Below, one piece after another: positions 15,718-25,377 of a DNA stretch of 64,000 bases. How positions within the stretch are numbered: the stretch's first letter is position 1; the number at the start of each line of letters is the position of its first letter. The translations under genes were made by a program, and so were the position numbers. Source of the stretch: JACTOJ01 sp032335695 (lineage in GTDB: Bacteria; Bacillota; Clostridia; Clostridiales; Clostridiaceae); contig NZ_JACTOJ010000006.1 in NCBI RefSeq assembly GCF_032335695.1, forward strand, positions 62,001 through 126,000, read 5' to 3'. A model generated the notes under the pieces. It saw only the letters and a list, made by a program, of their open reading frames with translations. It ran no database searches and was not told where the DNA came from.

Positions 15718-15772
15718 GCTATTATAACAAGGATATCCGCAGCTTTAGTATATTTATCAAAGTTATAATAGC
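15718..15772. repeat. Inverted repeat between spo0A promoter region and spoIVB
   Basis: GCTATTATAAC (15718-15728) and GTTATAATAGC (15762-15772) are 11-bp perfect arms with a 33-base loop. It may be a weak terminator for spoIVB, but no T tract follows on the minus strand. The rest of the 331-base gap holds the spo0A promoter and AT-rich sequence. Confidence 0.4.
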
Positions 15773-15817
15773 AGACTTATTACTATTTATATAAAATAAT
15801 ACTTATTACTATATATA

Positions 15818-17047
15818 TTATCCATTTTCCAAAATATTCGAATCATTAATCATCCATTCAATATAAATTCCATATCCTGTATCAGGCTTGTTTATTAAGA
15901 CATGAGTCACCGCTCCTATAATTTTATCGTTCTGAATAATTGGACTGCCGCTCATACCTTGAACTATGCCTCCAGTTTTTTCTAATAATCTTTTGTCAGT
16001 TATTCTTATAACCATACTTTTAGGTCCTGGCTTTTCTTGACTCAACAATTTTTCAATTTCTATATCATATTCCTTAGGTCCTTCACTATCTATAGTTGTT
16101 AATATATATGCTTTTCCTATTTTTATTTCATCTCTTAAGCCTATTTTCATTTTCTTTGTGTTACAATTAGATACAATTTCTTTACTAGCTTCTCCAAAAA
16201 TTCCACATTCAGTATTCTTTTTTACGTTTCCTAAAATATTTTCTTCATTTACAAATATACCTTTTAATTCTCCAGGTGTTCCCTTTACTCCCTTTTTTAT
16301 CTTTACAATTGATGAATTAACTAATTCTCCATTCTCAATGTTTAAATTAGTGCCTGTATCCACATCTGTAACCGGATGTCCCAATGCACCAAATATACCG
16401 CTTTGAGGATCATAGAAGGTAAGTGTTCCTACTCCTGCACTACTATCCCTCACCCATAGGCCTATTTTATATTTTTCATCATATTTAACATACTCAGGAA
16501 GCAAACTTTTATACAATATTTGCCCCTTCCTTAATAATTCTACTTTAATTTCTTTTCCTTTACTATCGTTAATATATTTTGCCAATGTTTCAGCTCCACT
16601 TACTTTTTTTCCATCAATACTTAATATATTGTCTCCTATTTCTATACCTGCTTTTGCACTTGGGCTGGTTATTTTACCATTATCACCATCTATATCGTTA
16701 AGTGCTACAGCTAAAACCCCTTTAGTATTCAATTTTACTCCTACACTATTTCCTCCTGGATATACCTGCATATCAGGTATTCTTTGAACATTCACATTTT
16801 TTACAGGAAGTAATCCTAAGAGTTTCAGCTGCAATTTTTCTTTTTGTTGACTTTTGTTTCCTATGGTATCTACAGCTATTGAATCGTTACACGTAAACAA
16901 ACTATTTACATATTTTAAATTGATATTTTGATTGCTATGAAGAAATACTGTGTCTGGTACCTTATATATGGAGAAACAGCTAAATGCAATAAAAATTATT
17001 ATAGGAGTTAAAATACATATTAATTTAATTCTTTTATTTTTCCTCAC
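15818..17047 (-). CDS. spoIVB: SpoIVB signalling serine protease
   Basis: This is a 409-residue membrane-anchored protease of family S55. An N-terminal membrane segment (IKLICILTPIIIFIAFSCFSIY) is followed by a PDZ domain at about residues 105-190 (GVLAVALNDID...AGIEIGDNILSIDGKKV). The chymotrypsin-like protease domain has the active-site His in GALGHPVTD (about 228) and Ser in GMSGSP (about 375). SpoIVB is made in the forespore, secreted into the space between the two cell membranes, and triggers processing of pro-sigma-K through SpoIVFA/BofA in Bacillus. It starts with GTG, with AAGGAGGT six bases upstream. In cluster I clostridia the pro-sigma-K pathway varies, so its target here is uncertain. 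Confidence 0.95.
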   Translation of the reverse strand: MRKNKRIKLICILTPIIIFIAFSCFSIYKVPDTVFLHSNQNINLKYVNSLFTCNDSIAVDTIGNKSQQKEKLQLKLLGLLPVKNVNVQRIPDMQVYPGGNSVGVKLNTKGVLAVALNDIDGDNGKITSPSAKAGIEIGDNILSIDGKKVSGAETLAKYINDSKGKEIKVELLRKGQILYKSLLPEYVKYDEKYKIGLWVRDSSAGVGTLTFYDPQSGIFGALGHPVTDVDTGTNLNIENGELVNSSIVKIKKGVKGTPGELKGIFVNEENILGNVKKNTECGIFGEASKEIVSNCNTKKMKIGLRDEIKIGKAYILTTIDSEGPKEYDIEIEKLLSQEKPGPKSMVIRITDKRLLEKTGGIVQGMSGSPIIQNDKIIGAVTHVLINKPDTGYGIYIEWMINDSNILENG

Positions 17048-17239
17048 GATTTTACCTCCTTTTTATTTTCTTATGCATTTAATTTATCCTAGATTGATGA
17101 CTCTTATGCTATAATAAATATAGTGTTCATTCCATAACTACCCTATAGAATCTTCAAGTCACACTATTGTATTAAAAAAACCTTTTTTGAGAATACAAAT
17201 TTATTTATATGTATAAATTTTGCTAAAACTATGCAAAAA

Positions 17240-17273
17240 AATATAACCGCAGTTTAAGTTCTACGGTTATATT
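17240..17273 (-). terminator. recN terminator
   Basis: The 10-bp arms AATATAACCG (17240-17249) and CGGTTATATT (17264-17273) are followed on the minus strand by TTTTTTGCATAG. It separates the recN operon from spoIVB. The remaining 190 bases upstream of spoIVB are AT-rich and presumably hold its sporulation promoter, but I could not assign elements securely. Confidence 0.8.
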
Positions 17274-17299
17274 ATTTCTATTATTTTGTTTTTTATTCA

Positions 17300-19009
17300 T
17301 TATTTGCTATGTTTTAAGGTGTTCTTTATATTCTTCGCCATGTCAATAAGTTGACTTGCATTGTTTAAAGTGATTTGAGTAACTTCTACTCCGCCTATCA
17401 TCTTACTTACTTCCGTAACTTTTTCATCTAAGCTCAATTTTTTTACAATAGTATAAGTTTTATCTTTATCTACTTTCTTAGATACTGAATAATGAATATC
17501 AGACATAGAAGCAATTTGAGGAAGGTGAGTTACGCAAAACACTTGATGTTTTTGAGAAATTTTATACATCTTTTCAGCTACTCTTTGCGCCACAGCTCCG
17601 CTTATTCCTGTATCAATTTCATCAAAAATCACTGTTGGTATATTATCCTTATCTACAAAAACACTTTTAAGCGAAAGCATTATTCTTGAAAGTTCTCCTC
17701 CTGAAGCTATTTTATCTAAAGCTTTTAAGGGTTCACCTGGATTCGTAGATATTAAAAATTGTACTTTTGATAAACCATTGCTTCTTAAGCTTTCTTCTTT
17801 TATTATACTGACCTTAAAAGTACTTTTTCCCATACCAATATAACTTAGCTCTTCCTTGATGCTTTTTTCCAGAATCATTGCATTCTTTATTCTGATATCA
17901 TGCATCCTCCCAGCTATCTCCATGCACTTTTCTGCAATAGCTTTTTTTTCTTTATTAAGCTTATCTATTATTTCTGCCTTATTTATTATATTTTCATAAT
18001 CTTCAAGAAGTTTATTTTTATAAGCCAATATGTCCTCTACACTATCTCCATATTTCTTTTTCAATCTGCTTATCTCGTATATCCTTGAATTCGCTTCTTC
18101 TAACTCGTTAGCATCATAATTATAGTTATCTTTTATAGATCTTATTTCAGAAATATTTTGTTCAATATTGTAATATGCTTCTTCTAAGCTATCTGAAATA
18201 TCCTTAACCTTCTTCACTGTATTTTCTATTGATCTAAGTTCTTTAATTAAATAGTCTAAGGAATCATATAATGAAGGGCTTTCTTCGTTCCCATTATACA
18301 AGGCTTCATAGCTTTTATTCAGAACCCTGCTTATTTTCTCAGAATTTGTGAGGATATTTATTTTCTCATTTAGTTCCTCATCCTCACCTACATACAATTT
18401 AGATTTTTCAATTTCATCAATTTGAAATTTTATGTAACTAACAATTTTTTCTTTATCCTCTTCACCATATTCAAGCTCCTGAATTTTATGAATAATATAT
18501 TGAAGCTTGTCATAATTTGAAGTATATTCTTTCAAAGGCTCCTTAAGCTCATCTAAGCAAAAATTATCTAAATATGTAATATGCGTTGCTGAATTTAATA
18601 ATCTAACATTTTCATGCTGACCATGTATATCTATAAGCAATTCACTAATTCGTTTAAGCGCAGAAAGAATAACAGTTTTTCCATTAATTTTTATTATACT
18701 TCTGCCACTGTTATAGCTTTCTCTACTTATGATTATTAAGTCGTCGTATTCTATGTCAAGTTCTTTTAGAGCATCAATAATATTTTCGTTAGTAAAATCT
18801 ATAGTAAATATAGCTTCTACAAATGTACTATTTTCGCCGGTACGTATTATATCTTTATTAAATTTTCCACCTAAGACAAAATTTATTGCATCTATTAATA
18901 TAGATTTACCTGCACCAGTCTCACCAGTAAGAACATTAAAGCCATCATCAAAGTTAATGCTTAAATTCTCTATTAAAGCAAAATTTTTAATATTGATTTG
19001 GAGAAGCAC
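17300..19009 (-). CDS. recN: DNA repair protein RecN
   Basis: This 569-residue SMC-like ATPase acts early in double-strand break repair. The N-terminal ATPase half has MLLQINIKNFALIENL and the Walker A motif GETGAGKS (about residues 30-37). The coiled-coil arms span about 155-360. The C-terminal half carries the ABC signature LASGGELSR (about 445) and Walker B VIFDEIDTGISG. The length is typical. It starts with GTG after AGGAGGTATAAGGA. It is the last gene of the folD-xseAB-ispA-dxs-tlyA-nadK-argR-recN run, a conserved Firmicute order. Confidence 0.97.
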   Translation of the reverse strand: MLLQINIKNFALIENLSINFDDGFNVLTGETGAGKSILIDAINFVLGGKFNKDIIRTGENSTFVEAIFTIDFTNENIIDALKELDIEYDDLIIISRESYNSGRSIIKINGKTVILSALKRISELLIDIHGQHENVRLLNSATHITYLDNFCLDELKEPLKEYTSNYDKLQYIIHKIQELEYGEEDKEKIVSYIKFQIDEIEKSKLYVGEDEELNEKINILTNSEKISRVLNKSYEALYNGNEESPSLYDSLDYLIKELRSIENTVKKVKDISDSLEEAYYNIEQNISEIRSIKDNYNYDANELEEANSRIYEISRLKKKYGDSVEDILAYKNKLLEDYENIINKAEIIDKLNKEKKAIAEKCMEIAGRMHDIRIKNAMILEKSIKEELSYIGMGKSTFKVSIIKEESLRSNGLSKVQFLISTNPGEPLKALDKIASGGELSRIMLSLKSVFVDKDNIPTVIFDEIDTGISGAVAQRVAEKMYKISQKHQVFCVTHLPQIASMSDIHYSVSKKVDKDKTYTIVKKLSLDEKVTEVSKMIGGVEVTQITLNNASQLIDMAKNIKNTLKHSK

Positions 19010-19028
19010 TCCTTATACCTCCTATCAC

Positions 19029-19481
19029 CTAATTATTTAAGAGCTTCTTTATTTTCTTTACTAGCTCCTGAGCTTTTTCTTTAGTTCTTACTAATATAAA
19101 TAAGGTATTATCTCCCGCTATAGTTCCTGCGATTTCATCAAATCCCAATGAATCAATAGCCTCACCTGCAGCTGATGCTGAACCTGAAATAGTTTTAAGC
19201 ACCACCATATTTTCTACATTTTCCACATATAATACTGTATGAGAAAATATAGCTACTAGCTTGTTAGATAAAAAATTTTGTTCAGGAGTTATAGCAACAT
19301 ATTTATATTTTCCGCTGTTAGATAAAACCTTAATTAATTTTAGCTCTTTTATATCTCTGGATACGGTAGCTTGAGTAACATCCATACCACATTTTTTTAA
19401 CTCTTCAGCTAATTCTTCCTGCGTTTCAATTTCTTTTGAGTTAATTATTTCTATAATTTTAGCATGCCGTAAAACCTTCAT
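19029..19481 (-). CDS. argR: Arginine repressor ArgR/AhrC
   Basis: This 150-residue regulator controls arginine synthesis and catabolism. The N-terminal winged helix (about residues 1-70) contains the recognition segment QATVSRDIKELKLIKV. The C-terminal hexamerisation and arginine-binding domain has ISGSASAAGEAIDSLGFDEIAGTIAGDNTLFILV. The second Asp of the usual GDD ligand pair reads Asn here. The gene sits between nadK and recN, as in many Firmicutes, and may be expressed with them. No ARG box was looked for systematically in the window. Confidence 0.95.
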   Translation of the reverse strand: MKVLRHAKIIEIINSKEIETQEELAEELKKCGMDVTQATVSRDIKELKLIKVLSNSGKYKYVAITPEQNFLSNKLVAIFSHTVLYVENVENMVVLKTISGSASAAGEAIDSLGFDEIAGTIAGDNTLFILVRTKEKAQELVKKIKKLLNN

Positions 19482-19484
19482 ATC

Positions 19485-20342
19485 TTATTCCCCTTCACAT
19501 CCTATTTCTCTAGTTCTCCATATGATTTTTTCTCTTAAAACTTTAAAATAATCATAATCTTGTAACCTTATAAGCTTACATTTAAATGGAGCCATCTTAG
19601 CACCTATTAATGAATCTTCTTGTAATTTTAGTGACTCCTGACCATCTATAGTCATAAAAATACTCTCTTTCCATCCTTTGGTTTCTATTATTACTTCACT
19701 GTTGCAATCTATGATAAGAGGCCTCATTCCAGCTACATGAGGACATATAGGAATTATTTCTATCAAATTTAAAGAAGGATGAATAATAGGACCCCCTGCT
19801 GACAATCCATAAGCTGTTGATCCAGTAGGAGTGGATATGATTATACCATCAGCACTAAAATCAGCATATAGATTATTATCTACACTAATCTTATACTTAA
19901 TCATTCTTGATAATGCACCTTTAGACACCACTACATCATTAAGTACAAAGAACTCTTTAAGCTGCCCTTCATGATTTATGCTGCAGCTTATCATCATTCT
20001 TTCCTCTACATTATATTTATTTTCCTTAATATATTCAAAAGCCTTTTTTATATCTCCAGTTTCAACACTAGCAAGGAAACCTAAGTTTCCAATATTTATA
20101 CCTAATATAGGAATGCTATATTTGCATAAAGCCCTTGCTGCTCTTATAATAGTTCCATCTCCGCCCAATACTATCATTATTTCTAAATCGTTCTTTTGGA
20201 CATACTCCTCGATTTCGCCATCTTCAAATATGTGTATATTAGCTTCATTACCAAAAGTATCTTTTATAACATTACAAACATCAGCTAAAATGTAAGTACT
20301 ATTCTCTTTTGAACTATTAATATTTAATCCTATCTCTCTCAT
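19485..20342 (-). CDS. nadK: NAD kinase
   Basis: This 285-residue enzyme phosphorylates NAD to NADP in the cytosol. It has the family motif GGDGT (about residues 60-64), with the catalytic Asp in LGGDGTIIRAAR. Also present are INIGNLGFLA (about 82-91), the NE/ND substrate segment FVLNDVVVSK and the glycine-rich STPTGSTAYGLSAGGPI. The ATG has AGGAGG five bases upstream. It is four bases from argR and twelve from tlyA, so one operon is likely. Confidence 0.96.
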   Translation of the reverse strand: MREIGLNINSSKENSTYILADVCNVIKDTFGNEANIHIFEDGEIEEYVQKNDLEIMIVLGGDGTIIRAARALCKYSIPILGINIGNLGFLASVETGDIKKAFEYIKENKYNVEERMMISCSINHEGQLKEFFVLNDVVVSKGALSRMIKYKISVDNNLYADFSADGIIISTPTGSTAYGLSAGGPIIHPSLNLIEIIPICPHVAGMRPLIIDCNSEVIIETKGWKESIFMTIDGQESLKLQEDSLIGAKMAPFKCKLIRLQDYDYFKVLREKIIWRTREIGCEGE

Positions 20343-20353
20343 ATTTCCTCCTA

Positions 20354-21178
20354 TTATGGCTGCTTTTGCTCTAAGCTATCATGAGAACTTTTAACTATTT
20401 CATCTATAGTTTTCTCATTTAATTCGCTTTTTATAGAGGAATCTTTAGAAATATACAGTAAGTATTCTATGTTGCCTTCCGGGCCTTTTATAGGTGAATA
20501 TTCCAATCCTAAAGTGTTTAGCCCTTCACCTTTTACAAATTGAACTATCTCACTAATAACTTCCTTATGAGTGCTCTGTTCCCTGACAACACCCTTTTTG
20601 CCTACTTTTTCTCTCCCTGCCTCAAATTGAGGTTTTATAAGCGCCAAAATTTCACCATCTTCTTTTAAAAGTGCAGACACAGCTGGTATAACTTTTTTTA
20701 AAGATATAAAAGATACATCTATAGATGCTAAATCGCATAACTCACCAATTTGTTCATTGGTTACATATCTTATATTTGTTCTTTCCATGCATACAACTCT
20801 TTCATCTGTCCTAAGTTTCCAAGCAAATTGCCCATACCCTACATCTACAGCAAATACCTTAGAAGCTCCATTCTGAAGCATGCAATCAGTAAATCCACCT
20901 GTAGAAGCTCCAATGTCCATACATACCTTACCATTTAAATCTATATTAAACTCTTTTATAGCTTTTTCTAATTTATATCCACCTCGGCTTACGTATGGCA
21001 TTTTATTTCCTTTAAAAACAATATTATCTGATTTATTTACCTGTTGTCCACATTTGGTAACTTTAACATCGTTAACAAATATTTCACCAGCCATTACGCT
21101 AGCTCTTGCTCTTTCTCTAGATTCAAACACTCCACTCTCTACCAAAATCACATCTAATCTTGCTTTTTCCTGATTCAT
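20354..21178 (-). CDS. tlyA: TlyA family rRNA methyltransferase
   Basis: This 274-residue protein has an N-terminal S4 RNA-binding domain (residues 1-62, ARLDVILVESGVFESRERARASVMAGEIFVN) and an FtsJ-like SAM-dependent methyltransferase domain. The SAM motif is CMDIGASTGGFTDCML near residues 86-101, followed by VFAVDVGYGQFAWKL. Homologues 2'-O-methylate 16S and sometimes 23S rRNA; some were first described as haemolysins. The position between dxs and nadK is standard for Firmicutes. Confidence 0.93.
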   Translation of the reverse strand: MNQEKARLDVILVESGVFESRERARASVMAGEIFVNDVKVTKCGQQVNKSDNIVFKGNKMPYVSRGGYKLEKAIKEFNIDLNGKVCMDIGASTGGFTDCMLQNGASKVFAVDVGYGQFAWKLRTDERVVCMERTNIRYVTNEQIGELCDLASIDVSFISLKKVIPAVSALLKEDGEILALIKPQFEAGREKVGKKGVVREQSTHKEVISEIVQFVKGEGLNTLGLEYSPIKGPEGNIEYLLYISKDSSIKSELNEKTIDEIVKSSHDSLEQKQP

Positions 21179-21196
21179 ACTTTCTCCTTTAAGTTT

Positions 21197-23056
21197 TTAT
21201 ATAAGCTTTTCTACGGAGGAAACTATTCCATCTACATCTAGTCCATATAACTTATATAATATATCAACACTGCCATGTTGAATAAATTCATCTTTGAAGC
21301 CTAAGTTCATGATTGTTGTTTTAAGATCTAAGGAATTTACATATTCATCTACGATGCTTCCAAGACCACCTATCATCATATTATCTTCTATTGTAACTAT
21401 TTTATATTTTTTCTCGCAAAAATTTTTAATCATGTCAGTATCAATAGGTTTTACTGAATAAGCATTAACTACTGATACATTTATTCCTCTTTCATTTAAT
21501 TTATTTTTAGCCAAAATCGCTTGACCAACCATTCTTCCTGTGGCTATTAAAACTATATTTCCTTCTTCACATAAGCTCTCCCATTTTCCAGGAGTTACGC
21601 TTTCTATAGCCTTAAGCTGTGTGCCGCTTACATCTCCACCTCTTGGATATCGTATAGCTACAGGTGAATTTTGCTTTGCAGCCCACCTAAGCATAATTTT
21701 TAGTTCATTCTTGCATTTAGGTGCCAATATTGTCATATTGGGCATATGTGATAAGTAAGATATGTCAAACACGCCATGATGTGTTTCTCCATCCTCGCCA
21801 ACAATTCCAGCCCTATCTATAGCAAAAACTACTGGTAAATTTTGAATACAAACATCATGCAGAACTTGATCATAGGCTCTTTGAAGAAAAGTGGAATATA
21901 CTGCAAAAAATGGTCTTAATCCAGCCTTTGCCATGCCTGCTGCCATAGTTACAGCATGCTGCTCTGCTATGCCAACATCAAAAAATCTGTCATCAAACTT
22001 GTTAGCAAATTCCTTAAGCCCTGTGCCATCTCTCATGGCTGCCGTTATAGCTACGATTTTACTGTCTTTTTCCCCAAGGCTTACAATCTCTTTTCCAAAT
22101 ACATCTGAGTAAGTTTCAGTTTTTGTTGCACAAGCTTCTCCATTATCACAATTGAAAGGACCTACGCTATGATATTTATCAGAATTTTTTTCTGCATACT
22201 CACAGCCTTTACCTTTTTTTGTGATTGCATGAATGATAACAGGCTCATCCAAATTTTTTGCCATGGATAGCACTTTGCTCATTTCTCTAATGTTATGACC
22301 ATCTATAGGTCCCATATATCTTATGCCCATCTCTTCAAACAGCATTCCTGGCACAATAAATTGTTTTATGCTGTCCTTTATTTTATTTATACTATTAACT
22401 ACTCCTTTACCTATATTAGTTTTTAAAAGAGTAGAATTAAATTCTTGCTTAAACTTGTTATATGCAGGATCCAATCTTAACGTACTTAAATAAGTAGATA
22501 TTCCTCCTACATTTTTACCAATAGACATCTGATTATCATTCAAAATTATTATCAATTTTGTTTTTTTGTATCCTATATAATTAAGTGCCTCAAGAGCCAT
22601 ACCTCCTGTTAGGGCACCATCTCCTATAACAGCTATCACATTATGCTTCTGATTATTTAAATCTCTGGAAATCGCCATTCCTAAAGCAGCCGATATAGAA
22701 GTACTGCTGTGACCTGTTTTAAAGGAATCATATTCACTTTCTTCCGGCTTAGGAAACCCACTAATCCCACCAAATTTTCTAAGAGTATCAAACTTATCTT
22801 TTCTTCCTGTAAGTATTTTATGAACATAGGACTGATGTCCAACATCCCATATAACTTTATCTTTTGAAAAATCAAATACATTATATAAACTTAAGGTTAT
22901 TTCAACCACACCTAGATTTGATGCTAGATGTCCGCCGGTTTTAGACACCTTTTCAATTAAAAAACTTCTTATTTCACTACTAAATTTATTAAGCTCATCC
23001 ATAGACATATTTTTAATGTCGGATGGTTTACTATACCTTTTTAGTATATCATACAT
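21197..23056 (-). CDS. dxs: 1-deoxy-D-xylulose-5-phosphate synthase
   Basis: This 619-residue thiamine diphosphate enzyme condenses pyruvate and glyceraldehyde 3-phosphate, the first step of the MEP isoprenoid pathway. It has GGHLASNLGVVE (about residues 42-53), DVGHQSYVHK (about 71), the ThDP/Mg motif GDGALTGGMALEALNY (about 145) and NDNQMSIGKNVG. The transketolase pyrimidine domain carries IAEQHAVTMAAGMA (about 355). The C-terminal domain contains YSVKPID. The length is normal. It is upstream of tlyA and downstream of ispA, so the operon links isoprenoid supply with NADP and DNA repair genes. Confidence 0.97.
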   Translation of the reverse strand: MYDILKRYSKPSDIKNMSMDELNKFSSEIRSFLIEKVSKTGGHLASNLGVVEITLSLYNVFDFSKDKVIWDVGHQSYVHKILTGRKDKFDTLRKFGGISGFPKPEESEYDSFKTGHSSTSISAALGMAISRDLNNQKHNVIAVIGDGALTGGMALEALNYIGYKKTKLIIILNDNQMSIGKNVGGISTYLSTLRLDPAYNKFKQEFNSTLLKTNIGKGVVNSINKIKDSIKQFIVPGMLFEEMGIRYMGPIDGHNIREMSKVLSMAKNLDEPVIIHAITKKGKGCEYAEKNSDKYHSVGPFNCDNGEACATKTETYSDVFGKEIVSLGEKDSKIVAITAAMRDGTGLKEFANKFDDRFFDVGIAEQHAVTMAAGMAKAGLRPFFAVYSTFLQRAYDQVLHDVCIQNLPVVFAIDRAGIVGEDGETHHGVFDISYLSHMPNMTILAPKCKNELKIMLRWAAKQNSPVAIRYPRGGDVSGTQLKAIESVTPGKWESLCEEGNIVLIATGRMVGQAILAKNKLNERGINVSVVNAYSVKPIDTDMIKNFCEKKYKIVTIEDNMMIGGLGSIVDEYVNSLDLKTTIMNLGFKDEFIQHGSVDILYKLYGLDVDGIVSSVEKLI

Positions 23057-23081
23057 TTTTTATCTTCCTTTTCGCTCAAAA

Positions 23082-23951
23082 TCAATTTTTCCTATCTAAA
23101 AGGAATTTTGTCAACTGCTTTAACTCGGAAGTGTCTTTTGAAACTGAATCTAAAAGCTTAATACATTCATTCGTAAGCTTTTCACATTTAATTATACACT
23201 CATCTATACCAAATACTGAAACATATGTGCTTTTATTTTCATTTTCATCTTTTTTCGCACTTTTCCCCATAGTATCTTCATCGCCTATTACATCCAATAT
23301 ATCATCTTTAATTTGAAATGCAAGTCCTAATTTTTCTCCATACTTTTCTAATATATCAATATCTGAGGAAGGAGCATTTCCAAGTATTGCTCCAGATAAT
23401 ATAGAAGCTTTAATGAGCGCACCTGTTTTTTTTCTATGCATATAACTTAATTCTTCCACTGTTATTTTTCTATTTTCAGCCAGTATATCTACTACCTGTC
23501 CGCCTATCATACCTTCCACTCCGCTGCTCTCTGAAATCATAGCGCAGGCTCTTAATGCAGCACAATCATGCTTAGAAGAATACTTAAACATTATATTCAT
23601 AGCTTCATTTAAAAGTCCATCACCTGCCAGCACAGCTATTGCTTCACCAAAAACTTTATGGTTAGTTGGCTTTCCTCTTCTTAAGCAATCATCATCCATG
23701 CAAGGCAGATCATCATGAATTAGTGAATAGGTATGTATCATCTCTACCGCAGCAGCAACTTCCATTATATCTTTATAATTTTCGTTATATAGACAATAGG
23801 TCAAAAGCATAAGAATTGGTCGGATTCTTTTCCCTCCAACATTAATGCTGTAAGCCATAGCTTCATAGATTTTTTCATTATACCCTTCTTTTCCGCAAAA
23901 ATAATTGTTAAGCCATATATCTATTTCATCTTTTAAATCATTTAAAATCAT
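23082..23951 (-). CDS. ispA: Polyprenyl (farnesyl/geranyl) diphosphate synthase
   Basis: This 289-residue short-chain trans-prenyltransferase has a first aspartate-rich motif DDLPCMDDD (about residues 79-87) followed by LRRGKPTNHKVFG. The second motif is FQIKDDILDVIGD (about 215-227). GGKRIRPILML marks the N-terminal diphosphate site. It supplies precursor for undecaprenyl phosphate and quinones. The start ATG overlaps the xseB stop by four bases. The exact chain length of the product is inferred from family membership. Confidence 0.94.
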   Translation of the reverse strand: MILNDLKDEIDIWLNNYFCGKEGYNEKIYEAMAYSINVGGKRIRPILMLLTYCLYNENYKDIMEVAAAVEMIHTYSLIHDDLPCMDDDCLRRGKPTNHKVFGEAIAVLAGDGLLNEAMNIMFKYSSKHDCAALRACAMISESSGVEGMIGGQVVDILAENRKITVEELSYMHRKKTGALIKASILSGAILGNAPSSDIDILEKYGEKLGLAFQIKDDILDVIGDEDTMGKSAKKDENENKSTYVSVFGIDECIIKCEKLTNECIKLLDSVSKDTSELKQLTKFLLDRKN

Positions 23952-24172
23952 TTTAGATCATCATCCTCAAAACTAGTTTCTTTTTCTTCATTCAAAATAG
24001 TTATTTTTCCCTCTGCTTCTTTAAGCATCTTATATAAAGAGTTGCTAGTTTTTATTCCTTCCTCATAAAATCTTATAGAATCCTCTAATGATAATTCTCC
24101 TTTTTCCATGTTTTCAACAATTTCCTGTAACTTGGCCATGAGGCTTTCATAACTATCCTTTTTTTTAGCCAT
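23948..24172 (-). CDS. xseB: Exodeoxyribonuclease VII small subunit
   Basis: This small helical subunit of about 74 residues joins several copies to XseA. The family signature ESLMAKLQEIVENMEKGELSLEDSIRFYEEGIK lies across residues 8-42. The ATG at 24172 has AAGGAGA seven bases upstream; another ATG two codons earlier overlaps the xseA stop and is too close to the ribosome site. It overlaps ispA at its 3' end. Confidence 0.94.
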   Translation of the reverse strand: MAKKKDSYESLMAKLQEIVENMEKGELSLEDSIRFYEEGIKTSNSLYKMLKEAEGKITILNEEKETSFEDDDLK

Positions 24173-24174
24173 AA

Positions 24175-25377
24175 TCATTCTCCTTTGAATTCTACATCCA
24201 TCATTACTCTTCCATCCTTTAGAGTAATTAAAACACTTTTTTGTTTTATAAGCTCACTTTTGCTGCTTATAATGTTGTTCTGATCATCCTGTATAACGGA
24301 ATATCCTTTATTCAAAATATTTAGTGGATTATGTGCACTTAGCAAAGCATTAAGTTTTGCAAGTTTTTCTTCTCGCAATTTTATATTAGTTTTCATATTG
24401 TTTTTCATACGTGTTTTAAGATTATCTATATAATTATACGCATTTACTATATAATTGGAAGGATCATTTATTTCTAGCAATCTTCTGTGCTTATCAACAT
24501 TATTTTTCTTTTCTGAAATTATACCTTCATACAATCTTTTTAACTTATCCTGTTTTTCAAAAACCATTTTTAATAAATCATCCTGCAAAGGTACAGAAAT
24601 TTCCGCTGCTGATGATGGGGTAGGAGCTCTTCTGTCACTGACGAAGTCTGCAATGGTAAAGTCAATTTCGTGACCAATACCTGTTATTATAGGTTTCTTA
24701 GAATTGTAGATAGCATATGCTACTTCTTCATCATTAAAGGCCCACAATTCTTCTATAGATCCACCCCCTCTAGCAAGGATTATAATTTCCACATCCTTTA
24801 GCGTATTTAAAAATTGTATTCCTTTTACAATGCTATAAGGCGCATCTTTCCCTTGAACAAGTGAAGGATAGATAAGTATATCCATATTTTTATTTCTTCG
24901 TGTGGCTACATTTATAATGTCTCTTATAGCCGCACCTGTAGGTGAAGTTATAACAGCTATTTTTTCAGGAAACCTTGGTATGCTCTTTTTATGATCCTCG
25001 CTGAATAGCCCAGCCTTACCTAGTTTTTCTTTCAGCTTATTAAAGGCAACATAGAGATCACCTATACCTTCTTGCTTAATTTTAGTGCAGTACAGTTGAT
25101 ATGCTCCCTCTTTTGTATAAGCTGACACTCTTCCTTGAATTTCAACATTCATGCCATCTTCTAATTTAAAATCAATTTTTTCAGCATCACTTTTAAACAT
25201 TATAGCATTAATTTTGCAGTACTCATCCTTTAAAGAAAAGTATATATGACCACTGCTGTGAAATTTTAAATTGGATACTTCACCCTTTACACTTATGTTA
25301 CTTAAAATAAAATCATTGTCCATTATTTTTTTTACATAACCATTTAGTTCAGTGACCGTTAATACTTTAATATACAT
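24175..25377 (-). CDS. xseA: Exodeoxyribonuclease VII large subunit
   Basis: This 400-residue nuclease degrades single-stranded DNA from both ends and takes part in mismatch and damage repair. The N-terminal OB fold is at residues 1-100 (VTELNGYVKKIMDNDFILSNISVKGEVSNLKFHSSGH). The catalytic domain has ITSPTGAAIRDIINVATRRN (about 145) and ARGGGSIEELWAFNDE (about 203), GIGHEIDFTIADFVSDRRAPTPSSAAE (about 238), and the C-terminal coiled coil. Its start overlaps the folD end by 11 bases and its stop precedes xseB by two bases. Confidence 0.97.
   Translation of the reverse strand: MYIKVLTVTELNGYVKKIMDNDFILSNISVKGEVSNLKFHSSGHIYFSLKDEYCKINAIMFKSDAEKIDFKLEDGMNVEIQGRVSAYTKEGAYQLYCTKIKQEGIGDLYVAFNKLKEKLGKAGLFSEDHKKSIPRFPEKIAVITSPTGAAIRDIINVATRRNKNMDILIYPSLVQGKDAPYSIVKGIQFLNTLKDVEIIILARGGGSIEELWAFNDEEVAYAIYNSKKPIITGIGHEIDFTIADFVSDRRAPTPSSAAEISVPLQDDLLKMVFEKQDKLKRLYEGIISEKKNNVDKHRRLLEINDPSNYIVNAYNYIDNLKTRMKNNMKTNIKLREEKLAKLNALLSAHNPLNILNKGYSVIQDDQNNIISSKSELIKQKSVLITLKDGRVMMDVEFKGE

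Noticed and set aside
17048..17239. Possible sigma-G promoter upstream of spoIVB (TGAACA-N15-CATAAGA)
   Set aside because: Too many departures from the consensus to support; a forespore promoter is expected but not located with confidence.
19029..19481. Asn in place of the second Asp of the arginine-binding GDD motif in ArgR
   Set aside because: I believe this variant is common in clostridial ArgR proteins, so it is not treated as unusual.
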